Both the position numbers and the translations under genes were made by a program. A DNA stretch of 64,000 nt from Flavobacterium reichenbachii (GTDB lineage Bacteria; Bacteroidota; Bacteroidia; Flavobacteriales; Flavobacteriaceae): positions 292,066 to 356,065 of the forward strand of contig NZ_MUHF01000001.1 of NCBI RefSeq assembly GCF_002217435.1, written 5' to 3'. Position 1 is the stretch's first letter. Every line of letters starts with the position of its first letter. This document shows, one piece after another, positions 25,304-35,019 of the stretch. A model generated the notes under the pieces. It made no database searches. It had not been told where the DNA came from and was given only the letters and a program-made list of their open reading frames with translations.

Positions 25304-25924
25304 TTAAAACTGATTATTGTTTTTGAAAACTTCCTGATTTACTTCGTCGATGTAAGATAAAAGTTCTTCTTTTCCGATTGATTCTGTAGATGAGGTTACA
25401 AAATAATGAGGCATTTCGGCCCAGTTGTTTGCAAACATCTGCTTTTTGTAAGCTGCAATATGCGAATCAACTTTTACTTTACTGATTTTATCTGCTTTTG
25501 TAAAAATAATACAAAACGGAATCTCGCTTTCTCCCATGTAAGACATAAATTCAATATCTATATTTTGGGCTTCATGACGAATATCAATTAGAACAAAAGC
25601 GCAAACCAATTGTTCTCTTGTCTCAAAGTAATCTGTAATAAACTGCTGAAAAACAGATTTTGTTTTTTTAGAAACTTTAGCATAACCATAACCTGGTAAA
25701 TCTACCAAAAACCAATTGTTGTTTATCTTAAAATGATTAATCAATTGTGTTTTTCCTGGTCTTCCAGAAGTTTTTGCTAAGTTTTTATGATTGGTAATCA
25801 TGTTTATTAAAGATGATTTACCAACATTTGATCTTCCGATAAAAGCGTATTCCGGCAAAAAATCTTGTGGACATTTTGTAACATCAGAATTACTGACAAT
25901 AAATTCGGCGGTATTAATTTTCAT
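25304..25924 (-). CDS. engB: Ribosome biogenesis GTP-binding protein EngB (YsxC/YihA)
   Basis: EngB is an essential GTPase for large-subunit assembly. The 206-residue product has the P-loop GRSNVGKSS (about 30-38), the switch I region GRPGKTQLINHF, DLPGYGYAK (G3) and IIFTKADKISK (G4). It converges with gldC and lies 35 bases downstream of an alpha/beta hydrolase gene on the same strand. Confidence 0.93.
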   Translation of the reverse strand: MKINTAEFIVSNSDVTKCPQDFLPEYAFIGRSNVGKSSLINMITNHKNLAKTSGRPGKTQLINHFKINNNWFLVDLPGYGYAKVSKKTKSVFQQFITDYFETREQLVCAFVLIDIRHEAQNIDIEFMSYMGESEIPFCIIFTKADKISKVKVDSHIAAYKKQMFANNWAEMPHYFVTSSTESIGKEELLSYIDEVNQEVFKNNNQF

Positions 25925-25959
25925 GTTATTGGTTTTTAAACCTCTTTAAAAGTCGAAAG

Positions 25960-26730
25960 TTAGTGCTGGAAATTGTTTTTTGACAGCCAGTCTTCCAGAA
26001 TGGTATTAAATTCATCAGGGTGCTCCATCATAGCAGCATGTCCGCATTTGTCTATCCAATATAAACTTGAATTAGGTAGTAAATTATGAAATTCTTCAGC
26101 AACATTTGGAGGTGTAACCGAGTCATTTTTACCCCATATAATACAGGTTTCAACCGTCATTTTTGGCAAATCTTTAGCCATATTATGACGAATGGCACTC
26201 TTTGCAATAGTAAGCGTTTTGATTAGTTTGATGCGGTCATTTGCGGTTGCATAAACTTCGTCAATAAGTTCCGGAGTTGCAATTTTAGGATCATAAAATA
26301 CATCTTCAGCTTTCTTTCTGATGTATTCATAATCTCCTCTTCTAGGATAACTGTCTCCCATTGCGCTTTCGTAAAGGCCAGAACTTCCGGTTATTACAAG
26401 ACCTGCAACTTTTTCAGGATATAATTTTGTGTGATAAAGAGCGATATGCCCTCCTAATGAATTTCCTAACAAAATAACCTTATCAAAACCTTTAAAAGTG
26501 ATAAAGTCTTTTACATATTTGGCGAAACTTTTTACATTCGTTTTTAAAATGCTCTGGGTGTAGATTGGCAAATCTGGGATAACAACTTTGTATCCTTTTG
26601 TTGGGAAATATTGTGCTACACCATCAAAGTTACTAAGGCCTCCCATTAATCCATGTAAAATAACAATAGGAGTTCCTTCTCCAGCTTCAAAATAGCTGTA
26701 TTTGCCTTCTTTTTTGTAGTGTTTGTCCAT
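25960..26730 (-). CDS. Alpha/beta hydrolase
   Basis: This 256-residue enzyme has an oxyanion loop near ILHGLMGG, the nucleophile elbow GNSLGG (Ser91), an acid in GKNDSVTP and the catalytic His in CGHAAMMEHP. The cap region at about 125-180 is helical. The substrate is unknown. It lies directly upstream of engB on the same strand, probably in one operon. A position close to the gldB, gldC and engB genes is common in flavobacteria. Confidence 0.85.
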   Translation of the reverse strand: MDKHYKKEGKYSYFEAGEGTPIVILHGLMGGLSNFDGVAQYFPTKGYKVVIPDLPIYTQSILKTNVKSFAKYVKDFITFKGFDKVILLGNSLGGHIALYHTKLYPEKVAGLVITGSSGLYESAMGDSYPRRGDYEYIRKKAEDVFYDPKIATPELIDEVYATANDRIKLIKTLTIAKSAIRHNMAKDLPKMTVETCIIWGKNDSVTPPNVAEEFHNLLPNSSLYWIDKCGHAAMMEHPDEFNTILEDWLSKNNFQH

Positions 26731-27006
26731 CTAATCTAGTGCCAATTTCAATTTGGACAAATATAGGGTTTAATAAATAAAAATGGTTTTTTGCTGCCGT
26801 TTTTTAACTACATAATTTCCATTTATACGCTAAGTATTTAAAAATCAGGTTTTATAGTCTTTTTTCTATTATTGCTCAAATGTTAAGAAATCTGCATTAT
26901 AACCAATTTTTTAAGAAAAACTGCACGTAATTTTTTTGATTGATCAGCATAATTATCAATACGCTAATTAATAGCTAACATATTGATTAGTTATGAATTA
27001 ACGAAA
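26731..27006. other. Intergenic region upstream of the cell wall cluster
   Basis: No gene is seen. The region separates the divergent hydrolase gene from mraZ, is AT-rich and has short palindromic pieces around 26940-26995 (GATTGATCAG, CTAATTAATAG) of unknown meaning. Confidence 0.4.
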
Positions 27007-27062
27007 GTGGTAGGGAAGTGGTTAAACTTATTAACAAAGTGGTATTTTGTGGTAAAATGTGG
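27007..27062 (+). promoter_or_regulatory. MraZ-type operator: phased GTGG direct repeats
   Basis: GTGG occurs at 27007, 27018, 27039, 27049 and 27059. The last three are exactly ten bases apart (GTGGTAnnnn units). The 21-base gap before them equals two helical turns, so one unit is missing but the phase is kept. MraZ proteins are known to bind short direct repeats of about this spacing before their own gene. The last units sit just upstream of the -7 box, so autorepression is inferred. Confidence 0.7.
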
Positions 27063-27074
27063 TAAAATTTTTTA

Positions 27075-27082
27075 TATTTTTG
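27075..27082 (+). promoter_or_regulatory. -7 promoter box of the mraZ/dcw operon
   Basis: TATTTTTG matches TAnnTTTG, 25 bases before the mraZ TTG start and 12 bases after the last GTGG repeat. Confidence 0.6.
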
Positions 27083-27107
27083 CTGTATAACATCTTAAAG
27101 AGTTTTT

Positions 27108-27581
27108 TTGAACACAATTGTTGGAACATATGAGTGTAAAGTCGATGCTAAAGGGAGGCTAATGATGCCTGCGCCCCTAAAAAAGCAATTGGCTTCATCT
27201 CTTCAGGACGGATTTGTCTTGAAGCGCTCGGTTTTTCAGCAGTGTTTAGAGCTGTACCCAATGGATGAATGGAATCTGATGATGCAGAAGATTAACAAGC
27301 TTAATCGTTTTGTAAAAAAGAACAACGATTTTATTCGAAGATTTACTGCCGGCGTAAAAGTGGTAGAAATTGATGCTCTGGGCAGGCTTTTGGTTCCTAA
27401 AGATTTGGTTGCTTTTTCGAGCATTTCTAAAGATGTTGTTTTCTCATCTGCGGTTAATATTGTGGAGATTTGGGATAAGGATTTATACGAAAAATCAATA
27501 AGCGGCGAAGATATGGATTTTGCAGATCTAGCCGAAGAAGTAATGGGAAATATTAATGACGACGACAATGGAATATCATAA
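27108..27581 (+). CDS. mraZ: Transcriptional regulator MraZ
   Basis: MraZ is a DNA-binding regulator that usually represses the division and cell wall cluster. The 157-residue product has two AbrB/SpoVT-like repeats: N-terminal GTYECKVDAKGRLMMPAPLKKQL and C-terminal VVEIDALGRLLVPKDLVAFSSI. The start is TTG (MNTIVGTYE), as no ATG fits. It overlaps rsmH by 26 bases. The phased GTGG boxes upstream are its probable operator. Confidence 0.92.
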   Translation: MNTIVGTYECKVDAKGRLMMPAPLKKQLASSLQDGFVLKRSVFQQCLELYPMDEWNLMMQKINKLNRFVKKNNDFIRRFTAGVKVVEIDALGRLLVPKDLVAFSSISKDVVFSSAVNIVEIWDKDLYEKSISGEDMDFADLAEEVMGNINDDDNGIS

Positions 27582-28464
27582 TCCGGTTTTGCTTCATCCT
27601 ACGGTAGATGGTTTAAATATTAAACCTGACGGCGTGTATGTAGATGTTACGTTTGGCGGTGGAGGTCACTCAAAAGAAATTTTAAGGCGATTGGGGCCAA
27701 ACGGAAAATTATTTGCTTTCGATCAAGACGAAGATGCGCTTGCAAATGCATTACCCGATGAAAGGTTTACCTTAATTAATGAGAACTTTAGATTTATTAA
27801 AAGATTTTTACGTTTTCACGGTATTAAATCTGTAGATGGAATTTTGGCAGATTTAGGAGTTTCGTCTCATCAATTTGATGTGCCGGAAAGAGGTTTTTCT
27901 ACCAGATTTGATGCTGAACTTGATATGCGGATGAGTCAGAAAAATGATCTCAATGCTTATCGAGTAGTTAATGAATATGAAGAACAGGATTTACGTCGTG
28001 TTTTTTTTGATTATGGAGAGTTGAAAAATGCTCCGGTTTTGGCAAGAACAATTGTAGAGGCCAGAAGCGGTTACCCAATCAAAACCACAGATGAATTAAA
28101 AGAAGTTCTGGCGAAACATTTACCAGAAAGAGTTCGAAATAAAATATTGGCTCAGATTTATCAGGCTATCCGTATTGAGGTAAATCAGGAAATGGATGTT
28201 TTAAAAGAGTTTATTGAGCAGTCGTTAGAACTTTTGAATCCGGGTGGAAGATTTTCTGTAATCTCTTATCATTCTCTAGAAGACAGGCTGGTAAAAAGAT
28301 TTATTAAAAACGGAATGTTTGAAGGAGAACCTGAACGTGATTTTTATGGAAATTTTTCAGTTCCCTTTAAAACCATCGGAAAATTGATTGTTCCGGACGA
28401 TGCTGAAATTAAAATCAACAACAGAGCAAGAAGTGCAAAACTGAGAATTGCTGAGAAGATATAA
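27556..28464 (+). CDS. rsmH: 16S rRNA m4C1402 methyltransferase RsmH (MraW)
   Basis: RsmH is a SAM-dependent N4-methyltransferase acting on C1402 of 16S rRNA. The 302-residue product has MEYHNPVLL, the SAM loop VDVTFGGGGHS, ILADLGVSSHQFDVPERGFS and the SYHSLEDRLVKRF block. The ATG at 27556 (MTTT) or at 27568 (MEYH) may be used; both lie inside mraZ. It is the second gene of the cluster. Confidence 0.93.
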   Translation: MTTTMEYHNPVLLHPTVDGLNIKPDGVYVDVTFGGGGHSKEILRRLGPNGKLFAFDQDEDALANALPDERFTLINENFRFIKRFLRFHGIKSVDGILADLGVSSHQFDVPERGFSTRFDAELDMRMSQKNDLNAYRVVNEYEEQDLRRVFFDYGELKNAPVLARTIVEARSGYPIKTTDELKEVLAKHLPERVRNKILAQIYQAIRIEVNQEMDVLKEFIEQSLELLNPGGRFSVISYHSLEDRLVKRFIKNGMFEGEPERDFYGNFSVPFKTIGKLIVPDDAEIKINNRARSAKLRIAEKI

Positions 28465-28480
28465 TATATATAGGTAGAAA

Positions 28481-28828
28481 ATGAAAAGCGGTGTATTTGA
28501 CATATTAAAAGCAAGATTTCTGATTAACGATGACGCATTAAAAAACTGGCGATTCATTGTTTTTATCATTCTGCTTGCTATTTTGATGATTGCGAACACA
28601 CAACGCTATGAACAAAAGGTTTTTGAAATTGCAAAACTAGGGAACGAAGTAAAAGAATTGCGTTCTGAATTTGTAGACAGAAGATCTGAATTAATGAAAT
28701 TAAAAATGGAATCAACTATATCGGATAAAATGCTTGAAAAAGAGATTTATCCGTCGACAGTTCCTCCAGTAAAAATAGAAGTAAAAAAAGAAGAAGAAAA
28801 AAGTTTCTTTAAAAGAATATGGCAGTAG
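28481..28828 (+). CDS. ftsL: Cell division protein FtsL-like
   Basis: This 115-residue bitopic membrane protein has a short cytoplasmic N-terminus, a membrane helix (about 24-42) and a coiled-coil periplasmic part (VFEIAKLGNEVKELRSEF and beyond) with a charged tail. Sequence similarity within FtsL proteins is low; size, topology and the place between rsmH and ftsI support the call. It overlaps ftsI by 10 bases. Confidence 0.82.
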   Translation: MKSGVFDILKARFLINDDALKNWRFIVFIILLAILMIANTQRYEQKVFEIAKLGNEVKELRSEFVDRRSELMKLKMESTISDKMLEKEIYPSTVPPVKIEVKKEEEKSFFKRIWQ

Positions 28829-30834
28829 AAGATAAACATATATCCTACAGAATTTACCTCGTAGCAGTTTTCATCTTTGTGATGGCAATTGCTATTGTTG
28901 TTAAGTTAACTAATATTCAATGGGTTGAAGGAGATCATTACAGGAAACTGGCAAAACAGCGTACTGTTAGAAATTTTGTAATTCCGGCGAATAAAGGAAA
29001 TATCTATTCTGCAGACGGAAGTCTGCTGGCAACTTCTATTCCTAATTATGAAATTAGATTTGATGCGAAAGCACCAAAAACAGAAACTTTCGAAAAGTAT
29101 GTAAAAGCATTATCGGATTCTTTAGTAACTGTTTTAGGTAAATCCGGAAGTTATTTTGAGCAGGAATTAAGAAGAGCGAGAGATCATAAAAATCGTTATT
29201 ATTTGATTGCCCGTAATTTGAGTTATACAGATTACGTCAAAATAAAAGGATTTCCATTGTTCAAATTAGGTGCTTTTAAAGGAGGTATTATCGTAGAACA
29301 AGAAACTGTTAGAAAACATCCGATCGGCAAAATTGCCGAAAGAACCATTGGTTACGATCGTATTGACCCTGCCACAGGAATAGAAGTTGGGAAAGGAATT
29401 GAGTGGGCTTTTAAAAACTACCTGAACGGAAAAGACGGAAAAATATTAAAGCAAAAAATAGCAAAAGGCCAATGGAAACCTATTCGTGATATAAACGAAG
29501 TAGATCCTATAGATGGTTACGACGTAATCTCTACCATTGATGTTTTTATTCAGGATATCGCGCATCACGCTTTGTTGAAACAATTAGAGGATTACGGAGC
29601 AGATCATGGCTGTGTTGTAGTTATGGAAACAGAAACAGGTCATGTAAAAGCGATTTCAAATTTAGGAAGACAAGAAGACGGATCATATACTGAAACTACA
29701 AACTATGCTGTAGCAGAGTCTCACGAGCCAGGATCAACTTTTAAATTGGTCGATTTAATGGCAATTTTAGAAGATAAAGTGGCAGATACGAGTACGGTGT
29801 ATGATAGTCATGGCGGTGTAGTTAAATATTACGGAAGATCTGTACGCGATTCGCATACAGGTGGTTATGGAAAAGTTTCTTTAGCTCGTGGTTTTGAACT
29901 TTCGTCTAATACAGTTATGGTTCAGGCAGTTTATGAGAATTATAAAAGCAATCCAAAAAAATTCGTTGATCATATCAGGGATTTTGGTTTAAATAAAACT
30001 TTAGGATTACATTTTAAAGGAGAAGGAAGACCTATTATTCCATATCCAGGAGATAAAAGCTGGTCTGGAATTTCACTGCCGTGGATGGCATTTGGATATG
30101 AAGTTTCAGTTACGCCAATGCAAACACTGGCATTTTACAATTCGGTTGCAAATAATGGCGTAATGGTAAAACCACAGTTTGTATCAGAAATAAAAGAATG
30201 GAACAATACAATTAAAAAGTTCGATACAGAAGTCATTAATCCAAGGATTTGTTCACCTGAAACGATTAAAAAACTAAGAGCTGTTTTGTTGAATGTGGTT
30301 AAAAAAGGAACGGCTTCTAAGTTGTATTCGAAAGATTTTTCGATGGCAGGAAAAACAGGAACTGCTCAGATGAATTATGGAGGAAAAGACGGTAAATCAG
30401 CGTTGTATTATGCTTCTTCATTCGTAGGATATTTTCCGGCAGATCATCCTAAATATTCTTGTATTGTGGTAGTTCATAAACCTAATACATCAAAAAATAA
30501 TTATTACGGAGCAGACGTTGCGGGTCCGGTTTTTAAGAGGATTGCCCAAAAAATATTTACAGATGCGCCATCAACCAATAAAATTAAACAGCTTGATTCT
30601 AAAATTCCAAAACAAGAAATCAGTTATGATAAGTTTGACAAAGAATCAAATAAAAAACTAAATCAGATTCCAAATTTAAAAGGAATGCCGGGAATGGATG
30701 CAGTTGCTTTGCTGGAAAATCTTGACGTAAAGATAAAAGTAAAAGTTATTGGAGTAGGAAAGGTAAAAAAACAATCTATTCAGGCGGGGCAAAATATAAT
30801 TAAAAACACAACAATAGTATTAGAATTATCGTGA
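28819..30834 (+). CDS. ftsI: Division-specific peptidoglycan transpeptidase (FtsI/PBP2-3 type) with a PASTA domain
   Basis: This is a class B penicillin-binding protein that cross-links septal peptidoglycan. The 671-residue product has a membrane anchor (about 12-30), a dimerisation domain and the transpeptidase domain with Ser306-Thr-Phe-Lys309, Ser362-Ser-Asn364 and Lys512-Thr-Gly514. A C-terminal PASTA domain (about 612-671: IPNLKGMPGMDAVALLENL) is typical of the Bacteroidota homologue. The stop overlaps the GTG of murE by four bases. Confidence 0.93.
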   Translation: MAVEDKHISYRIYLVAVFIFVMAIAIVVKLTNIQWVEGDHYRKLAKQRTVRNFVIPANKGNIYSADGSLLATSIPNYEIRFDAKAPKTETFEKYVKALSDSLVTVLGKSGSYFEQELRRARDHKNRYYLIARNLSYTDYVKIKGFPLFKLGAFKGGIIVEQETVRKHPIGKIAERTIGYDRIDPATGIEVGKGIEWAFKNYLNGKDGKILKQKIAKGQWKPIRDINEVDPIDGYDVISTIDVFIQDIAHHALLKQLEDYGADHGCVVVMETETGHVKAISNLGRQEDGSYTETTNYAVAESHEPGSTFKLVDLMAILEDKVADTSTVYDSHGGVVKYYGRSVRDSHTGGYGKVSLARGFELSSNTVMVQAVYENYKSNPKKFVDHIRDFGLNKTLGLHFKGEGRPIIPYPGDKSWSGISLPWMAFGYEVSVTPMQTLAFYNSVANNGVMVKPQFVSEIKEWNNTIKKFDTEVINPRICSPETIKKLRAVLLNVVKKGTASKLYSKDFSMAGKTGTAQMNYGGKDGKSALYYASSFVGYFPADHPKYSCIVVVHKPNTSKNNYYGADVAGPVFKRIAQKIFTDAPSTNKIKQLDSKIPKQEISYDKFDKESNKKLNQIPNLKGMPGMDAVALLENLDVKIKVKVIGVGKVKKQSIQAGQNIIKNTTIVLELS

Positions 30835-32294
30835 AAATACTTAAAGACATATTATATAAAACAGCTATTGAATCTGTAAAAGGTTCAACAGAAATTGCTA
30901 TCTCTAAAATAGAGTTTGATTCAAGAAATATTGAAGAAAATGATGTTTTTGTAGCAATTCGCGGTTCAATTTCTGATGGGCACGATTATATAGAAAAAGC
31001 AATACAATTAGGAGCTGTGGCTATTATCTGTGATACTCTTCCAGAAAATACGACCAAAGGAATTACCTATATTCAGGTAAAAGATACCAATGCGGCTTTG
31101 GCTTTTATGTCGGCAAATTATTTTGGAAATCCTTCTGAAAAATTAAAATTAGTAGGAGTTACAGGTACAAACGGTAAAACGACTATTGCTTCATTATTGT
31201 TTCAATTGTTTGAAAAAGCAGGATTTAAAGTCGGCCTGCTGTCCACTGTAAAAATAATGGTGGATAAAACCGAATATAAAGCAACACATACTACACCAGA
31301 TTCGCTGACAATCAATCATTATTTAAATGAAATGATAGAAGCAGGAGTGACGCATTGTTTTATGGAAGTAAGTTCTCATGGAATTCATCAAAAACGTACA
31401 GAAGCGTTGCATTTTGTGGGCGGAATTTTTACGAATTTGTCACACGATCACTTAGATTATCATGCAACTTTTGCTGAATACAGAGATGTTAAAAAATCAT
31501 TCTTTGATTCGTTGCCAAAGACAGCTTTCGCTTTATCAAATATTGATGACAAAAACGGAACGGTAATGCTGCAAAATACTGTTGCAAGAAAATTGACATA
31601 CGCATTAAAATCATACGCAGATTTTAAAGCTCAGATTTTAGAAAGTCAGTTATCTGGATTATTGTTAAAGGTGAATGACAATGAGGTTTGGGTAAAACTA
31701 ATTGGAACTTTTAATGCTTATAATGTTTTGGCAATCTACGGAACAGCTGTAGAATTGGGAATGGATAGTTTGGAGGCACTTCGTTTACTTTCTGATTTAG
31801 AAAGTGTTTCGGGTCGATTTCAATACATTGTTTCAGAAGGAAATATTACTGCGATTGTAGATTACGCACATACGCCAGATGCATTAGATAATGTATTAAA
31901 GACAATTAATGACATTCGAACTAAAAACGAACAATTAATTACTGTCGTAGGCTGCGGCGGAAATAGAGATAAAACCAAAAGACCAATTATGGCAAAAATT
32001 GCAACAGATCTCAGCGATAAAGCAATTTTGACATCTGATAATCCGAGAAATGAAGATCCGGAAGTGATTTTGGATGAAATGGAAAAAGGTGTAGAGGCTC
32101 ATAATTATAAAAAATTATTGAGAATTACAGACAGAAAGCAGGCTATTAAAACGGCTTGTCAATTGGCTCAGCCAAATGATATTATTTTAATTGCCGGAAA
32201 AGGGCATGAAACCTATCAGGAGATTAATGGAGTTCGTCATCATTTTGATGATATGGAAACGGTAAAAGAAATTTTAGAGCAGCTAAACAAATAA
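30831..32294 (+). CDS. murE: UDP-MurNAc-tripeptide synthetase MurE
   Basis: MurE adds the third amino acid to the peptidoglycan precursor. The 487-residue product has the ATP loop GTNGKTT (112-118) and the substrate motif Asp403-Asn-Pro-Arg406, which in characterised enzymes selects meso-diaminopimelate rather than lysine. The start is GTG within the end of ftsI. The Mur ligase middle and C-terminal domains are complete. Confidence 0.94.
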   Translation: MKILKDILYKTAIESVKGSTEIAISKIEFDSRNIEENDVFVAIRGSISDGHDYIEKAIQLGAVAIICDTLPENTTKGITYIQVKDTNAALAFMSANYFGNPSEKLKLVGVTGTNGKTTIASLLFQLFEKAGFKVGLLSTVKIMVDKTEYKATHTTPDSLTINHYLNEMIEAGVTHCFMEVSSHGIHQKRTEALHFVGGIFTNLSHDHLDYHATFAEYRDVKKSFFDSLPKTAFALSNIDDKNGTVMLQNTVARKLTYALKSYADFKAQILESQLSGLLLKVNDNEVWVKLIGTFNAYNVLAIYGTAVELGMDSLEALRLLSDLESVSGRFQYIVSEGNITAIVDYAHTPDALDNVLKTINDIRTKNEQLITVVGCGGNRDKTKRPIMAKIATDLSDKAILTSDNPRNEDPEVILDEMEKGVEAHNYKKLLRITDRKQAIKTACQLAQPNDIILIAGKGHETYQEINGVRHHFDDMETVKEILEQLNK

Positions 32295-32373
32295 CAACGA
32301 ATTTTTAAGTTCAAATGCCACAATAATGATTGGAATTTGAAATTTCAAAATTGGAATTTAAAAAATAAAAAAT

Positions 32374-33606
32374 ATGCTATACTACTTATTTGAATATTTT
32401 GACAAAACAATGGATCTTCCCGGGACAGGAGTTTTCCAGTATATCACGTTTAGATCGGCTTTAGCATTTATGCTTTCCTTGCTTTTGTCAACTATTTATG
32501 GTAAAAGAGTGATCAATTTTCTTCGTCGTCAGCAAGTTGGTGAGACTGTTAGAGAATTAGGTCTTGCAGGTCAAAATGAGAAAGCTGGTACGCCGACAAT
32601 GGGAGGATTAATCATCATTTTTGCTACTTTAATTCCAGTTTTATTGTTTTCGAGACTGCATAACATTTATATCGTATTACTTATTGTAACTACGCTTTGG
32701 ATGGGAACTATTGGTTTTGTGGACGATTACATCAAAATATTCAAAAAAGACAAGCAAGGTTTAAAAGGTATTTTTAAAGTTATTGGTCAAGTTGGTTTAG
32801 GAATTATTGTAGGAGCTGTTCTTTATTTTAATCCAGCTGTAACTGTACGAACAGATACTGGCCGTACAGATGTTTTTAAAACTACAGTGAATACAACAGT
32901 TGTGCTGCCTGCACCTGTTGAGGAAAAATCTACTGCAACAACGATTCCTTTTATAAAAAATAATGAATTTGATTATGCCGAAGTATTATCATTTATGGGA
33001 GATGGCTACGAGAAATGGGCGTGGCTGATCTTTATTCCGGTGGTAATTTTTATCATTACAGCAGTTTCTAATGGAGCAAATTTAACTGATGGTATTGATG
33101 GGCTCGCAGCCGGAACGTCGGCAATTTCGGTCCTCGCGCTCGGAATATTTACGTTTGTTTCTGGTAATATTATTTTTTCTAATTACCTCAATATTATGTA
33201 TATCCCCAATTCGGGAGAGATGACAGTTTTTATTTCGGCATTTGTTGGTTCCTTAATCGGATTTCTCTGGTACAATTCTTATCCGGCATCTGTATTTATG
33301 GGCGATACAGGAAGTTTAACAATTGGAGGGATCATTGCAGTTTTGGCAATTGCAGTTCGTAAAGAAATCTTAATTGTGTTATTTGGAGGTATTTTCCTGG
33401 CAGAAAGTGCTTCAGTAATTATTCAGGTAACTTATTTTAAATATACTAAAAAACGTTTTGGCGAAGGACGTAGAATTTTCCTGATGTCGCCATTACATCA
33501 TCATTATCAGAAAAAAGGATATCATGAAAGTAAAATCGTAACTCGTTTTTGGATTGTTGCTGTAATGCTTGCAATATTATCAATAATTACTTTAAAACTG
33601 AGATAG
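32374..33606 (+). CDS. mraY: Phospho-MurNAc-pentapeptide transferase MraY
   Basis: MraY moves the phospho-MurNAc-pentapeptide to undecaprenyl phosphate and forms lipid I. The 410-residue multi-helix membrane protein has [10 protein letters not shown], the catalytic GFVDDYIK and [12 protein letters not shown] motifs, FMGDTGSL and the loop [11 protein letters not shown]. It is longer than proteobacterial MraY by an insert of about 45 residues near 165-215, as usual in Bacteroidota. A 79-base spacer separates it from murE; murD follows with no gap. Confidence 0.94.
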   Translation: MLYYLFEYFDKTMDLPGTGVFQYITFRSALAFMLSLLLSTIYGKRVINFLRRQQVGETVRELGLAGQNEKAGTPTMGGLIIIFATLIPVLLFSRLHNIYIVLLIVTTLWMGTIGFVDDYIKIFKKDKQGLKGIFKVIGQVGLGIIVGAVLYFNPAVTVRTDTGRTDVFKTTVNTTVVLPAPVEEKSTATTIPFIKNNEFDYAEVLSFMGDGYEKWAWLIFIPVVIFIITAVSNGANLTDGIDGLAAGTSAISVLALGIFTFVSGNIIFSNYLNIMYIPNSGEMTVFISAFVGSLIGFLWYNSYPASVFMGDTGSLTIGGIIAVLAIAVRKEILIVLFGGIFLAESASVIIQVTYFKYTKKRFGEGRRIFLMSPLHHHYQKKGYHESKIVTRFWIVAVMLAILSIITLKLR

Positions 33607-34938
33607 ATGAGACTTGTAATATTAGGAGGGGGAGAAAGTGGTATTGGTACTGCAATCCTAGGGAAGAAGCAGGGATATGAGGTCTTTGTTTCGGATTTTG
33701 GAAAAATTAAAGAAAATTATAAAGAAGTTCTAATCATTAATCAAATTGCCTGGGAGGAAGAACAGCATACAGAAGACCTGATTTTAAATGCCGATGTCGT
33801 CATGAAAAGTCCAGGAATTCCAGAAAAATCACCCATAGTTAAAAAGCTGATTGCAGCAGGAATTAAGGTGATTTCTGAAATTGAGTTTGCTATACCTTTT
33901 ACAGAGGCATTAACAATAGGAATTACAGGAAGCAACGGTAAAACGACAACAACAATGCTGACCCATCATCTGCTAAAATCTGCAGGACTCAATGTTGGTT
34001 TGGGAGGGAACATCGGAAAAAGCTTTGCCTGGCAGGTTGCAGAAAATAAGTTTGATGCCTATGTGCTCGAATTAAGCAGTTTTCAGCTCGACGGAATTAT
34101 AGATTACAGACCAGATATTGCAATAATAACGAATATTAGTCCCGATCATTTGGATCGATATGATTACAAATATGAAAATTATATCGACTCGAAGTTTAGA
34201 ATTACAATGAACCAGACCGAAAGCGATTATCTAATTTACGATGCAGATGATGAAGCAAGTACAGAATGGTTAAAAAACAATAAAACAAAAGCAAAATTAA
34301 TTCCTTTTTCACTTACCAAAATATTTGACGAAGGGGCTTCTATAAATAACAACAAAATGGAAATAAAGATCAACCAAGAAGAGTTTACAATGGAAACAGA
34401 ATACATTGCGTTAGAAGGAAAACATAATATGAAAAACGCAATGGCAGCAAGCTCTGTAGCGAAATTGATGCAGATTAGAAATGCAACAATACGCGAAAGT
34501 TTATCTAATTTTCAAGGTGTTGAACACCGTTTAGAAAAAGTATTAAAAATACAAAACGTACAATATATCAACGATTCTAAAGCCACTAATGTAAATGCTA
34601 CATTCTTTGCTTTAGACAGTATGAATGTTCCAACAGTCTGGATTGTCGGAGGTGTTGATAAAGGAAATGATTATAACGAATTAATGTCATTGGTTCGTGA
34701 GAAAGTAAAAGCAATTGTATGTCTAGGAATCGACAATCGTAAAATTATCGATGCTTTTGGAAATGTTGTTGATATTATGGTTGAAGTGAATAATATGAAT
34801 GATGCAGTTAAAACTGCACAACGTTTAACAGAAAAAGGCGATGCAGTATTATTGTCTCCAGCCTGCGCAAGTTTCGATTTATTCGAAAATTATGAAGACA
34901 GAGGAAAGCAGTTTAAACAAGCAGTGCACAATTTATAA
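33607..34938 (+). CDS. murD: UDP-MurNAc-L-alanine:D-glutamate ligase MurD
   Basis: MurD adds D-glutamate to UDP-MurNAc-L-Ala. The 443-residue product has an N-terminal Rossmann-like domain (LVILGGGESGIG), the ATP loop GITGSNGKTTTT, NISPDHLDRYDYKYENY and EHRLEKVLKIQNVQYINDSKATN. The ATG follows the mraY stop directly. Confidence 0.94.
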   Translation: MRLVILGGGESGIGTAILGKKQGYEVFVSDFGKIKENYKEVLIINQIAWEEEQHTEDLILNADVVMKSPGIPEKSPIVKKLIAAGIKVISEIEFAIPFTEALTIGITGSNGKTTTTMLTHHLLKSAGLNVGLGGNIGKSFAWQVAENKFDAYVLELSSFQLDGIIDYRPDIAIITNISPDHLDRYDYKYENYIDSKFRITMNQTESDYLIYDADDEASTEWLKNNKTKAKLIPFSLTKIFDEGASINNNKMEIKINQEEFTMETEYIALEGKHNMKNAMAASSVAKLMQIRNATIRESLSNFQGVEHRLEKVLKIQNVQYINDSKATNVNATFFALDSMNVPTVWIVGGVDKGNDYNELMSLVREKVKAIVCLGIDNRKIIDAFGNVVDIMVEVNNMNDAVKTAQRLTEKGDAVLLSPACASFDLFENYEDRGKQFKQAVHNL

Positions 34939-34944
34939 AAAACA

Positions 34945-34995
34945 GTTTCAAGTTTCAGGTTTCAAGTTCGACAACTGAAACCTGAAACTTGAAAC
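34945..34995 (+). repeat. 20-base perfect inverted repeat between murD and ftsW
   Basis: The arm at 34945-34964 (GTTTCAAGTTTCAGGTTTCA) is perfectly complementary to 34976-34995, with an 11-base loop. A partial third copy of the motif (ACCTGAAAC) follows at about 35003. No T run follows, so it is not a classical terminator. It may be an RNA stability element, a partial attenuator or an interspersed repeat. Confidence 0.75.
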
Positions 34996-35019
34996 AAAGA
35001 AAACCTGAAACAAAATACT

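Noticed and set aside
27236..27568. Minus-strand frame of 110 codons inside mraZ
   Set aside because: It is fully antisense to mraZ, which has both conserved repeats.
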